Shown: in pieces, positions 47,286 to 58,072 of the stretch
Layout: every line of letters starts with the position of its first letter
Position numbering within the stretch: the stretch's first letter is position 1
Assembly (NCBI RefSeq): GCF_014946725.1
Contig: NZ_JACFXY010000010.1
Span: 1 to 64,000 of the forward strand
From: Mixta mediterraneensis
GTDB lineage: Bacteria > Pseudomonadota > Gammaproteobacteria > Enterobacterales > Enterobacteriaceae
Length of the DNA stretch: 64,000 bases
Direction of reading: 5' to 3'
Notes under the pieces: generated by a model
Databases searched by the model: none
What the model was told of the DNA's origin: nothing
Seen by the model: the letters and a program-made list of their open reading frames with translations, nothing else
Translations under genes and position numbers: made by a program

Positions 47286-47400
47286 GTTTCGCTCCTGTTG
47301 CAAAATTGAACACAATTTAAGGATATTCGCGAATAATTGATCTATAAACGCAGTTAAATACGCAGCACTGTTTCAGTTAAAACAACAATCGGTGAACAAC

Positions 47401-48300
47401 ATGGATAAAATTCACGCAATGCAGGTGTTCGTCCGGGTTGCCGAAATGGGCAGTTTTACCCGTGCTGCAGAAAGCTTAGGCCTTCCTAAAGGTAGCGTAT
47501 CGCGGCAACTACAAGCGCTGGAAAATCAGATGGGCACCCGGCTGCTGCACCGCACGACGCGACGGGTGCAGCTCACCCAGGACGGGCTGGTTTATTACGA
47601 TCGCTGCCTGGATTTGCTGTCAATAATCGAGGATATGGATAGTCTGTTTCAGCACGATCCCGCAACCTTAAGCGGCAAACTGCGGGTGGATATGTCAGTG
47701 GCAATGGCAACCGGTTTTGTTCTGCCGCGCTTGCCGGAATTCTTGCAGCACTATCCCGGTGTCGAAATAGAGCTCAGCAGCAGCGATCGCCAGGTTGATG
47801 TGGTTCGCGAAGGCTTTGACTGCGTTATTCGTGTAGGCGAGCTGAAAGATTCCGGTTTAATTGCCAGAAAAATCGGCACCCATAGCTTGATCAACTGCGC
47901 CAGCCCTGGTTACCTTTCGCGCTTTGGTATGCCGATCCGCCTGGAGGAGTTGTCACAGCATGCGATGGTGCATTACACCCAGCAACTGGGCCAGCCTTCG
48001 CCGGGGTTCGAGTATTACGATGGTAAGCAGTGCCATTTTGTCCAAACCGGTGGCGTGGTGACGGTAAACAGCACTGAAACCTATCGTGCCGCTTGTCTGG
48101 CAGGACTGGGCATTATTCAGGTGCCGGCGCTCGGAATTCGGAAATTACTGGAAACCGGCGAGCTGGTTGAGGTGCTGCATCATTTTCCCGCGAAACCCAT
48201 GCCGATTCATCTGCTCTACCCGCATCGTCGCAATGTGGCGCGACGCGTGCGGGTATTTATGGAATGGCTGAGCCAGGTCCTGCAGGAGTACGTCACCTGA
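47401..48300 (+). CDS. LysR-family transcriptional regulator
   Basis: 299 residues. N-terminal winged helix (about 3-62, MQVFVRVAEMGSFTRAAESL and LPKGSVSRQLQALE), the RTTRRVQLTQDG wing, and a periplasmic-binding-type effector domain (about 90-299). The subgroup resembles DhcR/YafC-type regulators next to SDR or quinone reductase genes. It probably controls the divergent SDR gene, with the operator in 47286-47400. ATG at 47401 is preferred to the GTG three codons upstream. Confidence 0.86.
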   Translation: MDKIHAMQVFVRVAEMGSFTRAAESLGLPKGSVSRQLQALENQMGTRLLHRTTRRVQLTQDGLVYYDRCLDLLSIIEDMDSLFQHDPATLSGKLRVDMSVAMATGFVLPRLPEFLQHYPGVEIELSSSDRQVDVVREGFDCVIRVGELKDSGLIARKIGTHSLINCASPGYLSRFGMPIRLEELSQHAMVHYTQQLGQPSPGFEYYDGKQCHFVQTGGVVTVNSTETYRAACLAGLGIIQVPALGIRKLLETGELVEVLHHFPAKPMPIHLLYPHRRNVARRVRVFMEWLSQVLQEYVT

Positions 48301-48345
48301 CAGACTATAATTTGTTTTTGATCATTAACAGGATGATAAGCGTAT

Positions 48346-49359
48346 ATGACAGACAACCAGGAGAAACAACAGGAAACGCAGCCGGAGAAGCCGCTGATTG
48401 ATATTAAAACCGGCCATAAATCAGTCGATGACTCAATTGCGCGCGTGTCGCGCTTTGCCGCCTGGTTGCAGGCTATTCCGGCGGTAGCGCATTTTATTCG
48501 CGCAATTGATCGCTTTAACGATCGTCTCGGCAGTCAGTTTGGCGCGGCCATTACTTACTTTTCGTTTTTGTCTCTGATCCCTATTTTAATGGTGTCTTTT
48601 GCGGCGGTTGGTTTTGTGCTGGCTTCAAACCAGGGGTTACTGACCGATGTGATCAATAAAATAGTGAGCAGCATTAGCGATCCGACTTTAGCCACCACCC
48701 TGAAAAACACCGTAAATACCGCCGTTCAACAACGTGCCACCGTAGGAATTACCGGCTTACTGCTGGCGCTTTATTCAGGGCTGAACTGGATGGGTAACCT
48801 GCGGGAAGCGATTCGCGCCCAGTCACGCGACGTTTGGGAACGTAAACCCGACGACAAAGAGAAAATCTGGAAACGCTATATTCGTGACTTTCTGTCGCTG
48901 ACCGGTTTGATGTTGGCGCTGGTGATCGCCTTATCGCTGACGTCTGTTGCCGGTTCGGCACAGGCCAGTATCGTGAATGCACTGGGGCTGGGGGGCATAG
49001 AATGGCTTCGTCCGGCGCTGACCATCATCGCCACCTCCATTTCTGTCTTAGCCAATTATCTGCTGTTTCTGTGGATTTTCTGGATTCTGCCGCGCCACAA
49101 GCCACGTAAAAAGGCGCTGTTTCGTGGCACCTTGCTGGCGGCAATAGGTTTTGAAATTATTAAATTTGTCATGACGCTGACGTTGCCTAAACTGGCAAGT
49201 TCACCTTCTGGGGCAGCGTTTGGTTCAGTGCTCGGCCTGATGGCGTTTTTCTATTTCTTTGCACGTTTAACGCTGTTCTGCGCGGCGTGGATCGCGACTG
49301 CCCGCTATAAAGATGACCCGGTCGAGCAGCCAACCGACCGCACGTTGCGTAACGGATGA
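48346..49359 (+). CDS. yhjD: Inner-membrane protein YhjD (YihY/BrkB family)
   Basis: 337 residues with a charged cytoplasmic N-terminus and six to seven hydrophobic segments. Family landmarks are GAAITYFSFLSLIPILMVSFAA-type helix 1 (about 66-87), the loop YSGLNWMGNLREAIR (about 143-157) and GAAFGSVLGLMAFFYFFARL (about 293-312). E. coli YhjD was linked to lipid A export suppressors; a transport role is suspected but unproven. In E. coli it is followed by yhjE, as here. Confidence 0.88.
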   Translation: MTDNQEKQQETQPEKPLIDIKTGHKSVDDSIARVSRFAAWLQAIPAVAHFIRAIDRFNDRLGSQFGAAITYFSFLSLIPILMVSFAAVGFVLASNQGLLTDVINKIVSSISDPTLATTLKNTVNTAVQQRATVGITGLLLALYSGLNWMGNLREAIRAQSRDVWERKPDDKEKIWKRYIRDFLSLTGLMLALVIALSLTSVAGSAQASIVNALGLGGIEWLRPALTIIATSISVLANYLLFLWIFWILPRHKPRKKALFRGTLLAAIGFEIIKFVMTLTLPKLASSPSGAAFGSVLGLMAFFYFFARLTLFCAAWIATARYKDDPVEQPTDRTLRNG

Positions 49360-49637
49360 TAACAAGGCATTAATAACAGCGGAAAATTTCCCCCTTCGGC
49401 TATTTTTAATAGCAAACAGCAGGATGAATAGCTGAGGGGTCACTTTTATTAAGCCATTTTGTAGAGCATCTCGCCAAATTTCGGCCTCTTCTCCCTGCCA
49501 TAACCCGGCATTGGTTCAGACTCAAAGATTATCCACTTTTTCCTTGCTAAAGCCTGTCGTAGCGCGGCTTTTCGCCATTGAATGACGTCATTCAGGTGCG
49601 TAAGATTCTTGATCTCATTTACAAATAAGAAACAATT
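49360..49637. other. Intergenic between yhjD and yhjE
   Basis: No gene recognised. A short - strand frame (49449-49643) overlaps the yhjE start and lacks family similarity. A promoter for yhjE is likely here. Confidence 0.35.
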
Positions 49638-50970
49638 ATGCAAGCCTCCATCTCAGAAATAATTGATAAGCAACATGAGCCAACGCCGGTCAATTCGCGT
49701 AGCAAAGTGGTCATTGCCTCGCTGGTCGGCACGGCCATCGAATTCTTCGATTTTTATATTTACGCCACCGCCGCCGTCATCATTTTTCCACATATCTTTT
49801 TCCCACAGGGTGATGCTACCGTCGCGACGCTACAATCACTGGCAACCTTTGCCATCGCCTTTGTGGCGCGTCCGATTGGTTCCGCGCTCTTTGGTCACTT
49901 CGGCGATCGCGTAGGACGTAAAGCCACATTGGTTGCGTCACTGCTAACCATGGGAATTTCTACCGTGGTGATCGGTCTGCTGCCGGGCTACGAATCGATT
50001 GGCGTGATGGCCCCCCTGTTGCTGGCGCTGGCACGTTTTGGTCAGGGTTTAGGATTAGGTGGCGAATGGGGCGACGCAGCGTTGCTGGCCACGGAAAATG
50101 CACCGGCCAGGAATACGCGCGCTTTATGGTTCGTTCCCTCAGTTGGGCGCACCGATTGGCTTCTTCTTCGCCAACGGTACATTTCTGCTGCTCTCCTGGC
50201 TGCTTACCGATCAGCAATTTATGGACTGGGGCTGGCGTGTACCCTTTATCCTTTCAGCAATATTAGTTTTGATCGGGCTGTATGTGCGCGTTTCGCTGCA
50301 TGAAAGCCCGGTATTTGCCAAAGTGCAAAAAGAGAAGAAGCAGGTGCGCGTGCCAATTGCAGCGCTGTTGAGTAAGCATTTGACCGCGACGATCCTCGGC
50401 ACCTTTATCATGCTCGCCACTTATACACTGTTTTATATTATGACCGTTTACTCAATGAGTTACGGTACGGCACCCGCCCCCGCTGGCCTCGGTTTCTCGC
50501 GCAACAGCTTCCTGTGGATGCTGATGGTCGCGGTAATTGGCTTCGGTGTTATGGTGCCAGTTGCGGGCCTGCTGGCGGATCGCTTTGGTCGCCGTAAAAC
50601 CATGATCGTGATTACCTTGCTGATTATCGCGTTTTCGCTCATGTTCCCGGTGCTGCTGGGTTCAGGTTCACAGGCACTGGTGATGGGCTTTCTGCTGCTC
50701 GGCCTGAGCATTATGGGTTTGACCTTTGGCCCGATGGGCGCGCTGTTGCCGGAGCTGTTCCCGACGGAAGTGCGTTATACCGGCGCATCGTTCTCATATA
50801 ATCTGTCGTCAATTTTAGGAGCGTCTGTTGCGCCATATATTGCGACCTGGCTGAACACCCATTACGGCCTACAGGCGGTGGGACTCTACCTGGCGTCAAT
50901 GGCAGTGCTGACGTTGATCGCACTGATTGCCTGCAAAGAGACGCGCCATCAGACGCTGTATGAAGTGTAA
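49638..50970 (+). pseudogene. yhjE: MFS metabolite:H+ symporter YhjE with a frameshift
   Basis: The first frame (to about 50113) matches the N-terminal third of E. coli YhjE: VIASLVGTAIEFFDFYIYAT and GHFGDRVGRKATLVASLL. The second frame continues from ALYGSFPQLGAPIGFFFANG to 50970. Removing one T in AGGAATACGCG (50110-50120) restores ...PARKRALYGSFPQ and gives 443 residues, the family length. The protein is a 12-helix proton symporter of unknown substrate. Every motif on both sides is intact, so the lesion is recent or a sequencing artefact. A terminator follows. Confidence 0.9.
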
Positions 50971-50993
50971 AATCATGGATGATGCCATGGAAG

Positions 50994-51015
50994 CCCGGCT
51001 CAGGCCGGGTTTTTT
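50994..51015 (+). terminator. Rho-independent terminator after yhjE
   Basis: CCCGGC - TCAG - GCCGGG followed by six T, 23 bases after the yhjE stop. Confidence 0.85.
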
Positions 51016-51079
51016 ACTGGCGCTGGACGCCATGAATCGGCAGAAGGGCCGCACTTCGCAGTGCCTGCAAATTGCTATA

Positions 51080-51106
51080 AAAAAACCCCGGCAAGCCGGG
51101 GTTTTT
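51080..51106 (-). terminator. Bidirectional terminator downstream of ilvC
   Basis: CCCCGG - CAAG - CCGGGG flanked by A-run on the left and T-run on the right, so it can work on both strands. It lies 28 bases beyond the ilvC stop and backs up the yhjE terminator. Confidence 0.88.
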
Positions 51107-51133
51107 CTCTGCTGAAAATCGCGTCAGGCGAAA

Positions 51134-52609
51134 TTAACCCGCGACAGCGATGCGCTTCATATCAGTCATGTAGCCACGCAGCTTACGCCCTACAGCTTCG
51201 ATTGGATGCTGGCGAACCGCTTCGTTGACATCACGCAACTGCGCGTTATCCACTTGGGTACCTTCAACGGTTTTGCCCAGATCGCCCGGCTGTAATGTGG
51301 TCATGAACTCTTTCAGCAACGGAACCGCTGCAAAAGAGAACAGGTAGTTACCGTACTCCGCGGTATCAGAAATAACCACGTTCATCTCATACAGACGCTT
51401 ACGTGCGATGGTGTTCGCAATCAGCGGCAGCTCATGCAGTGATTCGTAGTAAGCCGACTCTTCAACTATTCCCGCATCAACCATGGTTTCGAAAGCCAGC
51501 TCAACACCCGCTTTTACCATCGCGACCATTACCACGCCTTTGTCGTAGTAGTCCTGCTCTTCGATTTTACCGTCGTACTGAGAAGCCGTTTCAAATGCTG
51601 TTTTGCCGGTCTCTTCACGCCAGGTCAGCAAATTTTTATCGTCGTTCGCCCAGTCAGCCATCATACCGGAAGAAAATTCGCCAGAGATGATGTCATCCAT
51701 GTGTTTCTGGAACAGCGGCGTCATAATGGTTTTCAGCTGTTCAGACAGCGCATAAGCGCGCAGTTTTGCCGGGTTAGACAGGCGATCCATCATCAGGGTG
51801 ATACCACCAAACTTCAGCGATTCGGTGATGGTCTCCCAGCCGAACTGAATCAGTTTTTCAGCGTAAGAAGGATCGGTACCTTCAGCCACCAGCTTGTCGA
51901 AGCACAACAGTGAACCCGCTTGCAGCATGCCACACAGGATAGTTTGCTCACCCATTAAGTCAGATTTCACTTCGGCAACGAAGGAAGACTCCAGCACACC
52001 AGCGCGGTCGCCACCGGTTGCCGCAGCCCAGGCTTTAGCAATTGCCATACCTTCGCCTTTTGGATCGTTTTCTGGATGAACCGCGATAAGCGTAGGCACG
52101 CCGAAACCACGTTTGTACTCTTCACGCACTTCGGTGCCAGGACATTTTGGCGCAACCATGACGACAGTGATGTCTTTACGAATGGTTTCGCTCACTTCAA
52201 CGATGTTAAAACCGTGCGAGTAACCCAGCGCTGCGCCATCTTTCATCAGCGGCTGCACAGCCTGAACAACGGTTGAGTGCTGTTTATCTGGCGTCAGGTT
52301 CACAACCAGATCGGCATGCGGAATCAGTTCTTCATAGGTGCCCACTTTGAAACCGTTATCGGTCGCTTTGCGCCAGGATGCACGTTTCTCGGCAATCGCT
52401 TCCGCACGTAACGCGTAGGCAATATCCAGACCAGAATCACGCATATTCAGACCCTGGTTCAGGCCCTGAGCACCACAGCCAACGATGACGACTTTTTTAC
52501 CTTTCAGGAAGCTGGCACCGTCCGCGAACTCGTCACGCGCCATGAAACGACATTTGCCTAATTGCGCTAACTGATTGCGCAAATTCAGTGTATTGAAATA
52601 GTTAGCCAT
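51134..52609 (-). CDS. ilvC: Ketol-acid reductoisomerase IlvC
   Basis: NADPH- and Mg2+-dependent second enzyme of isoleucine/valine synthesis: rearranges and reduces acetolactate or acetohydroxybutyrate. 491 residues, the long class II form of enterobacteria. N-terminal Rossmann motif [21 protein letters not shown], then two helical knotted domains with the metal-binding Asp/Glu residues. ATG at 52609 with GGAG upstream matches the family start [14 protein letters not shown]; a longer open frame upstream is the ilvY-ilvC operator region. Divergent from its activator ilvY. Confidence 0.97.
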   Translation of the reverse strand: MANYFNTLNLRNQLAQLGKCRFMARDEFADGASFLKGKKVVIVGCGAQGLNQGLNMRDSGLDIAYALRAEAIAEKRASWRKATDNGFKVGTYEELIPHADLVVNLTPDKQHSTVVQAVQPLMKDGAALGYSHGFNIVEVSETIRKDITVVMVAPKCPGTEVREEYKRGFGVPTLIAVHPENDPKGEGMAIAKAWAAATGGDRAGVLESSFVAEVKSDLMGEQTILCGMLQAGSLLCFDKLVAEGTDPSYAEKLIQFGWETITESLKFGGITLMMDRLSNPAKLRAYALSEQLKTIMTPLFQKHMDDIISGEFSSGMMADWANDDKNLLTWREETGKTAFETASQYDGKIEEQDYYDKGVVMVAMVKAGVELAFETMVDAGIVEESAYYESLHELPLIANTIARKRLYEMNVVISDTAEYGNYLFSFAAVPLLKEFMTTLQPGDLGKTVEGTQVDNAQLRDVNEAVRQHPIEAVGRKLRGYMTDMKRIAVAG

Positions 52610-52718
52610 GGGTACTCCGGTGAGGTTGTGTTTACTGTCTTTGTTCAGGTTCAGGTTCAGCGATAAGGATAACGCCGCGAATGACCCCATCATATGACAG
52701 GAAATCTGTTGCTTAAAT

Positions 52719-52737
52719 TGATATATTAACAATATCA
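52719..52737. promoter_or_regulatory. IlvY operator (second site)
   Basis: TGATAT-ATTAACA-ATATCA is a second dyad next to the first, one base apart. It lies nearer the ilvC promoter, as expected for the inducer-sensitive second operator. Assigned by position and symmetry. Confidence 0.6.
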
Positions 52738-52738
52738 C

Positions 52739-52755
52739 ATTGCAATATTTGCAAT
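52739..52755. promoter_or_regulatory. IlvY operator (first site)
   Basis: ATTGCAA-TAT-TTGCAAT is a perfect 17-base dyad with the T-N11-A LysR pattern, 23 bases before ilvY and 130 bases before ilvC. E. coli IlvY binds tandem operators at the same place. Confidence 0.75.
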
Positions 52756-52777
52756 ATCCACCTGAGGCGATGCGCGT

Positions 52778-53659
52778 ATGGATTTACGAGACCTGAAACT
52801 GTTCCTTCATCTGGCCGAAAGCTGCCATTTTGGTCGCACTGCACGCGCCATGCACGTTAGACCGTCTACGCTCTCACGTCAGATTCAGCGCCTGGAAGAG
52901 GATGTCGGTCACGCTTTATTTATGCGTGATAACCGCACCGTAACGCTGACCGAAGCCGGTGAACGCCTGCGTCAGTTCGCTCAGCAGACCCTGCTGCAAT
53001 ATCAACAGTTGCGTCATGTGATGGATCTTAACGGTCCCTCGCTCAGTGGCGAGTTGCGTTTGTTCTGCTCAGTCACCGCAGCGTACAGCCATCTTCCCCC
53101 CATTCTTGACCGCTTTCGCGCTGAGCACCCGCAGGTGGAAATCAAGCTCAATACCGGTGATGCCGCCGATGCGGTGGAGAAGGTGCATACCGGCGATGCC
53201 GACCTGGCGATTGCCGGACGTCCCGAGACGTTGCCCGCCAGCATAGATTTTATGCCACTGGGGCTGATTCCACTGGTGCTGCTCGCGCCAGCGCTGCCCT
53301 GTGCGGTACATGCGCAAGTCACGCAGGTCACGCCAGTCTGGTCACAAATTCCGTTTATTCTGCCGGAGCAAGGGCCGGCACGCCGTCGAATTGATCTCTG
53401 GTTTCGTCGCCATCGCATTCCGAACCCGCTGATTTACGCCACCGTTTCCGGTCATGAGGCGATTGTATCGATGGTGGCGCTGGGTTGCGGCATTGCTTTG
53501 CTGCCTGAAGTGGTGCTGGAAAATAGCCCGGAGCCGGTACGCAATCGCGTGTTAATGCTGGATAATATCGAGTCGGTCGCGCCGTTCGAACTGGGTGTTT
53601 GCGTACAAAAAAAGCGGCTCGGCGAGCCGCTTATTAGCGCATTCTGGAGCCAGCTATGA
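52778..53659 (+). CDS. ilvY: LysR-family activator of ilvC, IlvY
   Basis: 293 residues. N-terminal winged helix [20 protein letters not shown]...[15 protein letters not shown] (about 1-60) and the effector domain (about 90-290). Activates ilvC when acetolactate or acetohydroxybutyrate is present and represses itself. High similarity to E. coli IlvY and position opposite ilvC fix the identity. Its last codons (KKRLGEPL) form the stem of the terminator of the convergent ilv operon. Confidence 0.95.
   Translation: MDLRDLKLFLHLAESCHFGRTARAMHVRPSTLSRQIQRLEEDVGHALFMRDNRTVTLTEAGERLRQFAQQTLLQYQQLRHVMDLNGPSLSGELRLFCSVTAAYSHLPPILDRFRAEHPQVEIKLNTGDAADAVEKVHTGDADLAIAGRPETLPASIDFMPLGLIPLVLLAPALPCAVHAQVTQVTPVWSQIPFILPEQGPARRRIDLWFRRHRIPNPLIYATVSGHEAIVSMVALGCGIALLPEVVLENSPEPVRNRVLMLDNIESVAPFELGVCVQKKRLGEPLISAFWSQL
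53606..53632 (-). terminator. Terminator of the ilvGMEDA operon, inside the ilvY coding end
   Basis: On the - strand AAGCGGCTC - GCC - GAGCCGCTT is followed by a run of T (A-run 53607-53613 on +). It starts about 28 bases beyond the ilvA stop and lies wholly within the last 18 codons of ilvY. Confidence 0.8.
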
Positions 53660-55207
53660 TTACTGTCCGGTAAGAAAGAAGCGAAACGCCGGATTATGGG
53701 TTTCGTCATGGAAGTCGTAACCCAAATCGGTAAGATGCTCTTCGAAACGGGGTTCAACATCGCCGAGTTCGAACGCCGCCAGCACACGACCATAATCCGT
53801 GCCGTGACTGCGATAATGGAACAGCGAAATATTCCAGTGCGTACCGAGCGTTTGCAGGAATTTCAGCAACGCGCCCGGCGCTTCCGGGAATTCAAAGCTG
53901 AACAGACGCTCACGCAGCGGTTTGGACGGACGTCCTCCCACCATATAGCGCACATGCAGCTTCGCCATTTCATCATCAGATAAATCAACAACCTGATAGC
54001 CGCCTTCGCTCAGTTGGCTGATGATTTCGCTGCGCTCTTCCAGTCCACGCGTTAAGCGCACACCGACAAAGATGCAGGCTTTATCAGCGTCAGCGTAGCG
54101 ATAGTTAAACTCGGTAATCGACCGTCCACCCAGCGTCTGACAAAACTTCAGAAAGCTGCCCTGCTGCTCCGGAATGGTCACGGCTAATAGCGCTTCGCGC
54201 TGTTCGCCCAACTCGCAGCGCTCTGAAACGTAACGCAGACCGTGGAAGTTAACGTTAGCCCCAGATAATACGTGTGCCAGCCGTTCGCCTTTGAGGTTGT
54301 GCTGATGGATATACTTTTTCATTCCTGCCAGAGCCAGCGCGCCAGAAGGCTCAGCTACCGCACGCACATCCTCGAACAGATCTTTCATCGCCGCGCAAAT
54401 CGCATCGCTGTCAACGGTGATGATGTCATCCAGGTATTCCTGACACAGACGGAAAGTTTCACAGCCGATGCGTTTAACCGCCACGCCTTCGGCAAACAGT
54501 CCAACCCGTGGCAGATCCACCGGCTGTCCGGCATCCAGCGCCGCTTTAAGGCAGGCGGAATCCTCTGACTCAACCGCAATCACTTTGATTTGTGGCATCA
54601 GCTGTTTGATTAGCACCGCCACGCCCGCCGCCAGACCGCCGCCGCCAACCGGCACAAATACGCGATCGAGATGGGCATCCTGTTGCAGCAGTTCCATCGC
54701 CAGCGTGCCCTGACCAGCGATTACCGCCGGGTGATCAAACGGTGGCACAAAGGTATAGCCCTGCTGCTGCGATAACTCAATGGCTTTGGCTTTCGCCTCG
54801 TCAAAGTTCGCCCCGAACAGGTAAGCCTCACCGCCAAATGCGCGCACTGCATCAACTTTGATCTCAGCTGTCGCCAGCGGCATGACAATCAGCGACTTAA
54901 TGCCTAGTTTGCTGGCAGAGAGCGCTACGCCTTGTGCATGGTTACCGGCCGAAGCCGTTACCACGCCGCGCGCTTTTTGCTCCTGGTTGAGACCAGCGAT
55001 CATCGCGTAAGCGCCACGCAGTTTAAAACTGTGCACTGGCTGGAGATCTTCGCGCTTCACCAAAACGGTGTTGCCGAGACGCGATGATGTTTTCTCCATT
55101 TTTTGCAGCGGCGTCACCTGCGCAACTTCATAAACAGGTGCGCGCAGCACGGCGCGCAAATACTCTGCACCGCAAGGCGCATCGGGTAGCGGTTGAGACT
55201 CAGCCAT
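53660..55207 (-). CDS. ilvA: Threonine dehydratase, biosynthetic (IlvA)
   Basis: PLP enzyme that deaminates threonine to 2-oxobutyrate, first step to isoleucine. 515 residues. Catalytic domain with PLP Lys62 in HSFKLRGAYAM and the glycine loop VGGGGLAAGVAV (about 185-196), followed by two ACT-like regulatory repeats (about 330-400 and 420-510) for isoleucine inhibition and valine activation. Last gene of the operon, three bases after the ilvD stop. Length and both regulatory domains mark the biosynthetic, not catabolic, form. Confidence 0.97.
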   Translation of the reverse strand: MAESQPLPDAPCGAEYLRAVLRAPVYEVAQVTPLQKMEKTSSRLGNTVLVKREDLQPVHSFKLRGAYAMIAGLNQEQKARGVVTASAGNHAQGVALSASKLGIKSLIVMPLATAEIKVDAVRAFGGEAYLFGANFDEAKAKAIELSQQQGYTFVPPFDHPAVIAGQGTLAMELLQQDAHLDRVFVPVGGGGLAAGVAVLIKQLMPQIKVIAVESEDSACLKAALDAGQPVDLPRVGLFAEGVAVKRIGCETFRLCQEYLDDIITVDSDAICAAMKDLFEDVRAVAEPSGALALAGMKKYIHQHNLKGERLAHVLSGANVNFHGLRYVSERCELGEQREALLAVTIPEQQGSFLKFCQTLGGRSITEFNYRYADADKACIFVGVRLTRGLEERSEIISQLSEGGYQVVDLSDDEMAKLHVRYMVGGRPSKPLRERLFSFEFPEAPGALLKFLQTLGTHWNISLFHYRSHGTDYGRVLAAFELGDVEPRFEEHLTDLGYDFHDETHNPAFRFFLTGQ

Positions 55208-55210
55208 CGG

Positions 55211-57061
55211 TTAGCCTCCCAGCTTGCTCTTGTCGCGCACCGCGCCTTTGTCTGCACTGGTCGCGAGTGAAGCGTAAGCACGTAGCGCAAACGACACTTC
55301 ACGCTCGCGATTTACTGGCGTGTAAGCGGCATCACCACGCGCTTCCTGCTCTTCACGACGCGCATGCAGTTCGTTGTCCGGCACTGCCAGTTTGATACCA
55401 CGATTTGGAATATCAATCTCAATGGTGTCGCCATCTTTCACCAGCGCGATGGTGCCGCCATTGGCTGCTTCTGGCGAGGCGTGACCGATTGAAAGGCCCG
55501 AGGTTCCCCCCGAAAAACGACCATCGGTAATCAACGCGCAGCTTTTGCCGAGACCCATCGATTTCAGATAAGTTGTCGGATACAGCATTTCCTGCATGCC
55601 TGGTCCGCCTTTCGGTCCTTCGTAGCGGATCACCACCACGTCGCCCGCGACCACTTTGCCACCCAAAATCGCGGTTACCGCATCGTCCTGGCTTTCATAA
55701 ACTTTGGCCGGGCCGCTAAAGGTAAGGGTTTCTTTATCCACGCCAGCCGTTTTCACGATGCAGCCATCTTCTGCAATGTTGCCGTACAGCACCGCTAAGC
55801 CGCCGTCTTGCGAGAAGGCAAATTCACGGGTGCGAATACAGCCATCCTGACGATCGTCATCCAGCGTGTCCCAGCGACACTCCTGGGAGAAAGCTTGCGT
55901 GGTTCGAATGCCTGCCGGGCCGGCGCGGAACATTTTCTTCACCGCCTCGTCCTGAGTCAGCATGATGTCGTACTGATCCAGCGTTTCACGCAGGCTCTGG
56001 CCCAGCACGTTGCGTACCTGGTTATCGAGCAAACCGGCGCGATCTAACTCGCCCAGAATACCGATAACGCCACCAGCGCGGTGCACGTCTTCCATATGAT
56101 ATTTCTGGGTGCTGGGTGCCACTTTACACAGGTGTGGAACCTGGCGTGACAGGCGGTCAATGTCGGAGATATTGAAGTCGATCTCGCCTTCCTGTGCCGC
56201 CGCCAGCAGGTGCAGAACGGTGTTAGTCGAGCCGCCCATGGCGATGTCCAGCGTCATCGCATTTTCGAACGCCGATTTACTGGCGATGCTACGCGGCAGC
56301 ACGCTGTCATCGTCCTGCTCGTAGTATTTCTTCGCCAGTCCCACAATACGTTTGCCCGCGTTGATAAACAGGTCTTTGCGGTCTGCATGGGTTGCCAGCA
56401 ATGAACCATTACCTGGCTGCGACAGGCCCAGCGCTTCGGTCAGGCAATTCATCGAGTTAGCGGTGAACATACCAGAACAGGAGCCACAGGTTGGACATGC
56501 AGAACGTTCGATCTGCTCGCTGTCGGCATCGCTGACGTTCGGGTTAGCACCCTGAATCATCGCATCCACCAGATCCAGCTTGATGATTTTGTCGGAGAGT
56601 TTGGTTTTACCGGCTTCCATCGGACCACCGGAAACAAAAATCACCGGAATATTCAGGCGCAATGAGGCCATCAACATGCCGGGAGTAATTTTGTCGCAAT
56701 TGGAGATACAGACCATGGCATCAGCGCAGTGCGCATTGACCATGTATTCAACCGAATCCGCAATCAGCTCGCGTGAAGGCAGTGAATACAGCATGCCGCC
56801 ATGTCCCATGGCAATACCGTCATCAACCGCGATGGTGTTGAACTCTTTGGCGACACCGCCCGCCGCTTCGATCTGCTCAGCGACCAGTTTACCCAGATCG
56901 CGTAGGTGGACGTGACCGGGTACAAATTGAGTGAATGAGTTGACCACGGCGATAATCGGCTTGCCGAAATCATCGTCGGTCATTCCTGTCGCGCGCCACA
57001 AGGCACGGGCACCCGCCATATTACGGCCATGGGTGGTAGTGGCGGAACGGTACTTAGGCAT
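55211..57061 (-). CDS. ilvD: Dihydroxy-acid dehydratase IlvD
   Basis: Fe-S dehydratase that converts dihydroxy-isovalerate and dihydroxy-methylvalerate to the matching 2-oxo acids. 616 residues; cluster cysteines in [11 protein letters not shown] (about 120) and [17 protein letters not shown] (about 193-208), and the C-terminal [22 protein letters not shown]. The N-terminus [26 protein letters not shown] matches E. coli (shown in parts: [14 protein letters not shown]). Between ilvE and ilvA in the operon. Confidence 0.97.
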   Translation of the reverse strand: MPKYRSATTTHGRNMAGARALWRATGMTDDDFGKPIIAVVNSFTQFVPGHVHLRDLGKLVAEQIEAAGGVAKEFNTIAVDDGIAMGHGGMLYSLPSRELIADSVEYMVNAHCADAMVCISNCDKITPGMLMASLRLNIPVIFVSGGPMEAGKTKLSDKIIKLDLVDAMIQGANPNVSDADSEQIERSACPTCGSCSGMFTANSMNCLTEALGLSQPGNGSLLATHADRKDLFINAGKRIVGLAKKYYEQDDDSVLPRSIASKSAFENAMTLDIAMGGSTNTVLHLLAAAQEGEIDFNISDIDRLSRQVPHLCKVAPSTQKYHMEDVHRAGGVIGILGELDRAGLLDNQVRNVLGQSLRETLDQYDIMLTQDEAVKKMFRAGPAGIRTTQAFSQECRWDTLDDDRQDGCIRTREFAFSQDGGLAVLYGNIAEDGCIVKTAGVDKETLTFSGPAKVYESQDDAVTAILGGKVVAGDVVVIRYEGPKGGPGMQEMLYPTTYLKSMGLGKSCALITDGRFSGGTSGLSIGHASPEAANGGTIALVKDGDTIEIDIPNRGIKLAVPDNELHARREEQEARGDAAYTPVNREREVSFALRAYASLATSADKGAVRDKSKLGG

Positions 57062-57123
57062 GCTCTATTTACTCCAGTAAGAAAAAGCTCGCGGACGTCG
57101 TTTGACGCCCGCGCAATATTTAA

Positions 57124-58053
57124 TTATGCGTTGACCGGATCTAACCAGCCCCATTTGTCTTCAGTCTCGCCAGTAAACAGGCCAAAGAACGCCTGCTGAA
57201 TGCGTGCGGTAACCGGACCACGTTTGCCTTCGCCAACCTGAATACCGTCTACGCTGCGAACCGGGGTGATTTCTGCTGCTGTGCCTGACATGAAGATTTC
57301 GTCGGCCAGATACAGCGATTCACGCGACAGCGTTTGCTCACGGACTTCAATCCCCATGTCGAGCGCCAGCTTGATGATTGCGTCACGCGTGATGCCCGGC
57401 AGCGCCGAAGAGGTGAACGGTGGCGTGAACAGAATGCCGTCTTTCACTTCGAACAGGTTTTCACCGGCGCCTTCTGAAATATACCCGTTGGTATCCAGCG
57501 CAATCCCTTCCTGATAACCGTGGCGGCGTGCTTCGCTGCCTACCAGCAGTGAGGGCAAGTAATTACCGCCCGCTTTTGCCGCCGTTGGCAACGTATTAGG
57601 TGCTACGCGGTTCCAGGAAGAGACCATGGCGTCGATGCCTTGCTCCAGCGCTTCGGCACCCAGGTAAGCGCCCCACGGGAACGCGGCAATGATCACATCG
57701 GTGCTGAAACCATCTGGCGGGTTCACGCCTAAGCCCACATCACCCACGAATGCCAGCGGACGGATATAGGCGCTTTTCAGATTATTGACGCGGATGACTT
57801 CGCGGCAGGCTTCCATCAGCTCGTCAACATTTGCCTTGATGGGGAAACGATAAATTTTGGCTGAGTCGTGCAGACGTTGCATATGTTCGCGATGGCGGAA
57901 CACAACGGGTCCTTTGTGAGAGTCGTAGCAGCGCACGCCTTCAAATACTGAAGTGCCGTAGTGCAACGCGTGTGACATAACGCTGACCTTCGCGTCTTCC
58001 CACTTAACCATCTCGCCATTGAACCAAATAAAGTCTGCTTTCTTCGTACTCAT
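57124..58053 (-). CDS. ilvE: Branched-chain amino-acid aminotransferase IlvE
   Basis: Fold-type IV PLP transaminase, last step of isoleucine, valine and leucine synthesis. 309 residues from the ATG at 58053 (MSTKKADFIWFNGEMV); the frame is open 24 codons further but E. coli starts here. HYGTSVFEGVRCY (about 36-48), the PLP lysine in PTAAKAGGNYLPSLL (about 160) and YISEGAGENLFEV (about 190) are conserved. It follows ilvM by 19 bases. Confidence 0.97.
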   Translation of the reverse strand: MSTKKADFIWFNGEMVKWEDAKVSVMSHALHYGTSVFEGVRCYDSHKGPVVFRHREHMQRLHDSAKIYRFPIKANVDELMEACREVIRVNNLKSAYIRPLAFVGDVGLGVNPPDGFSTDVIIAAFPWGAYLGAEALEQGIDAMVSSWNRVAPNTLPTAAKAGGNYLPSLLVGSEARRHGYQEGIALDTNGYISEGAGENLFEVKDGILFTPPFTSSALPGITRDAIIKLALDMGIEVREQTLSRESLYLADEIFMSGTAAEITPVRSVDGIQVGEGKRGPVTARIQQAFFGLFTGETEDKWGWLDPVNA

Positions 58054-58072
58054 TTTTTTATTCCTTTCGCGG

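Noticed and set aside
49449..49643. 64-codon - strand frame between yhjD and yhjE
   Set aside because: No ribosome site, no recognised motif, and overlaps the yhjE start; not supported as a gene.
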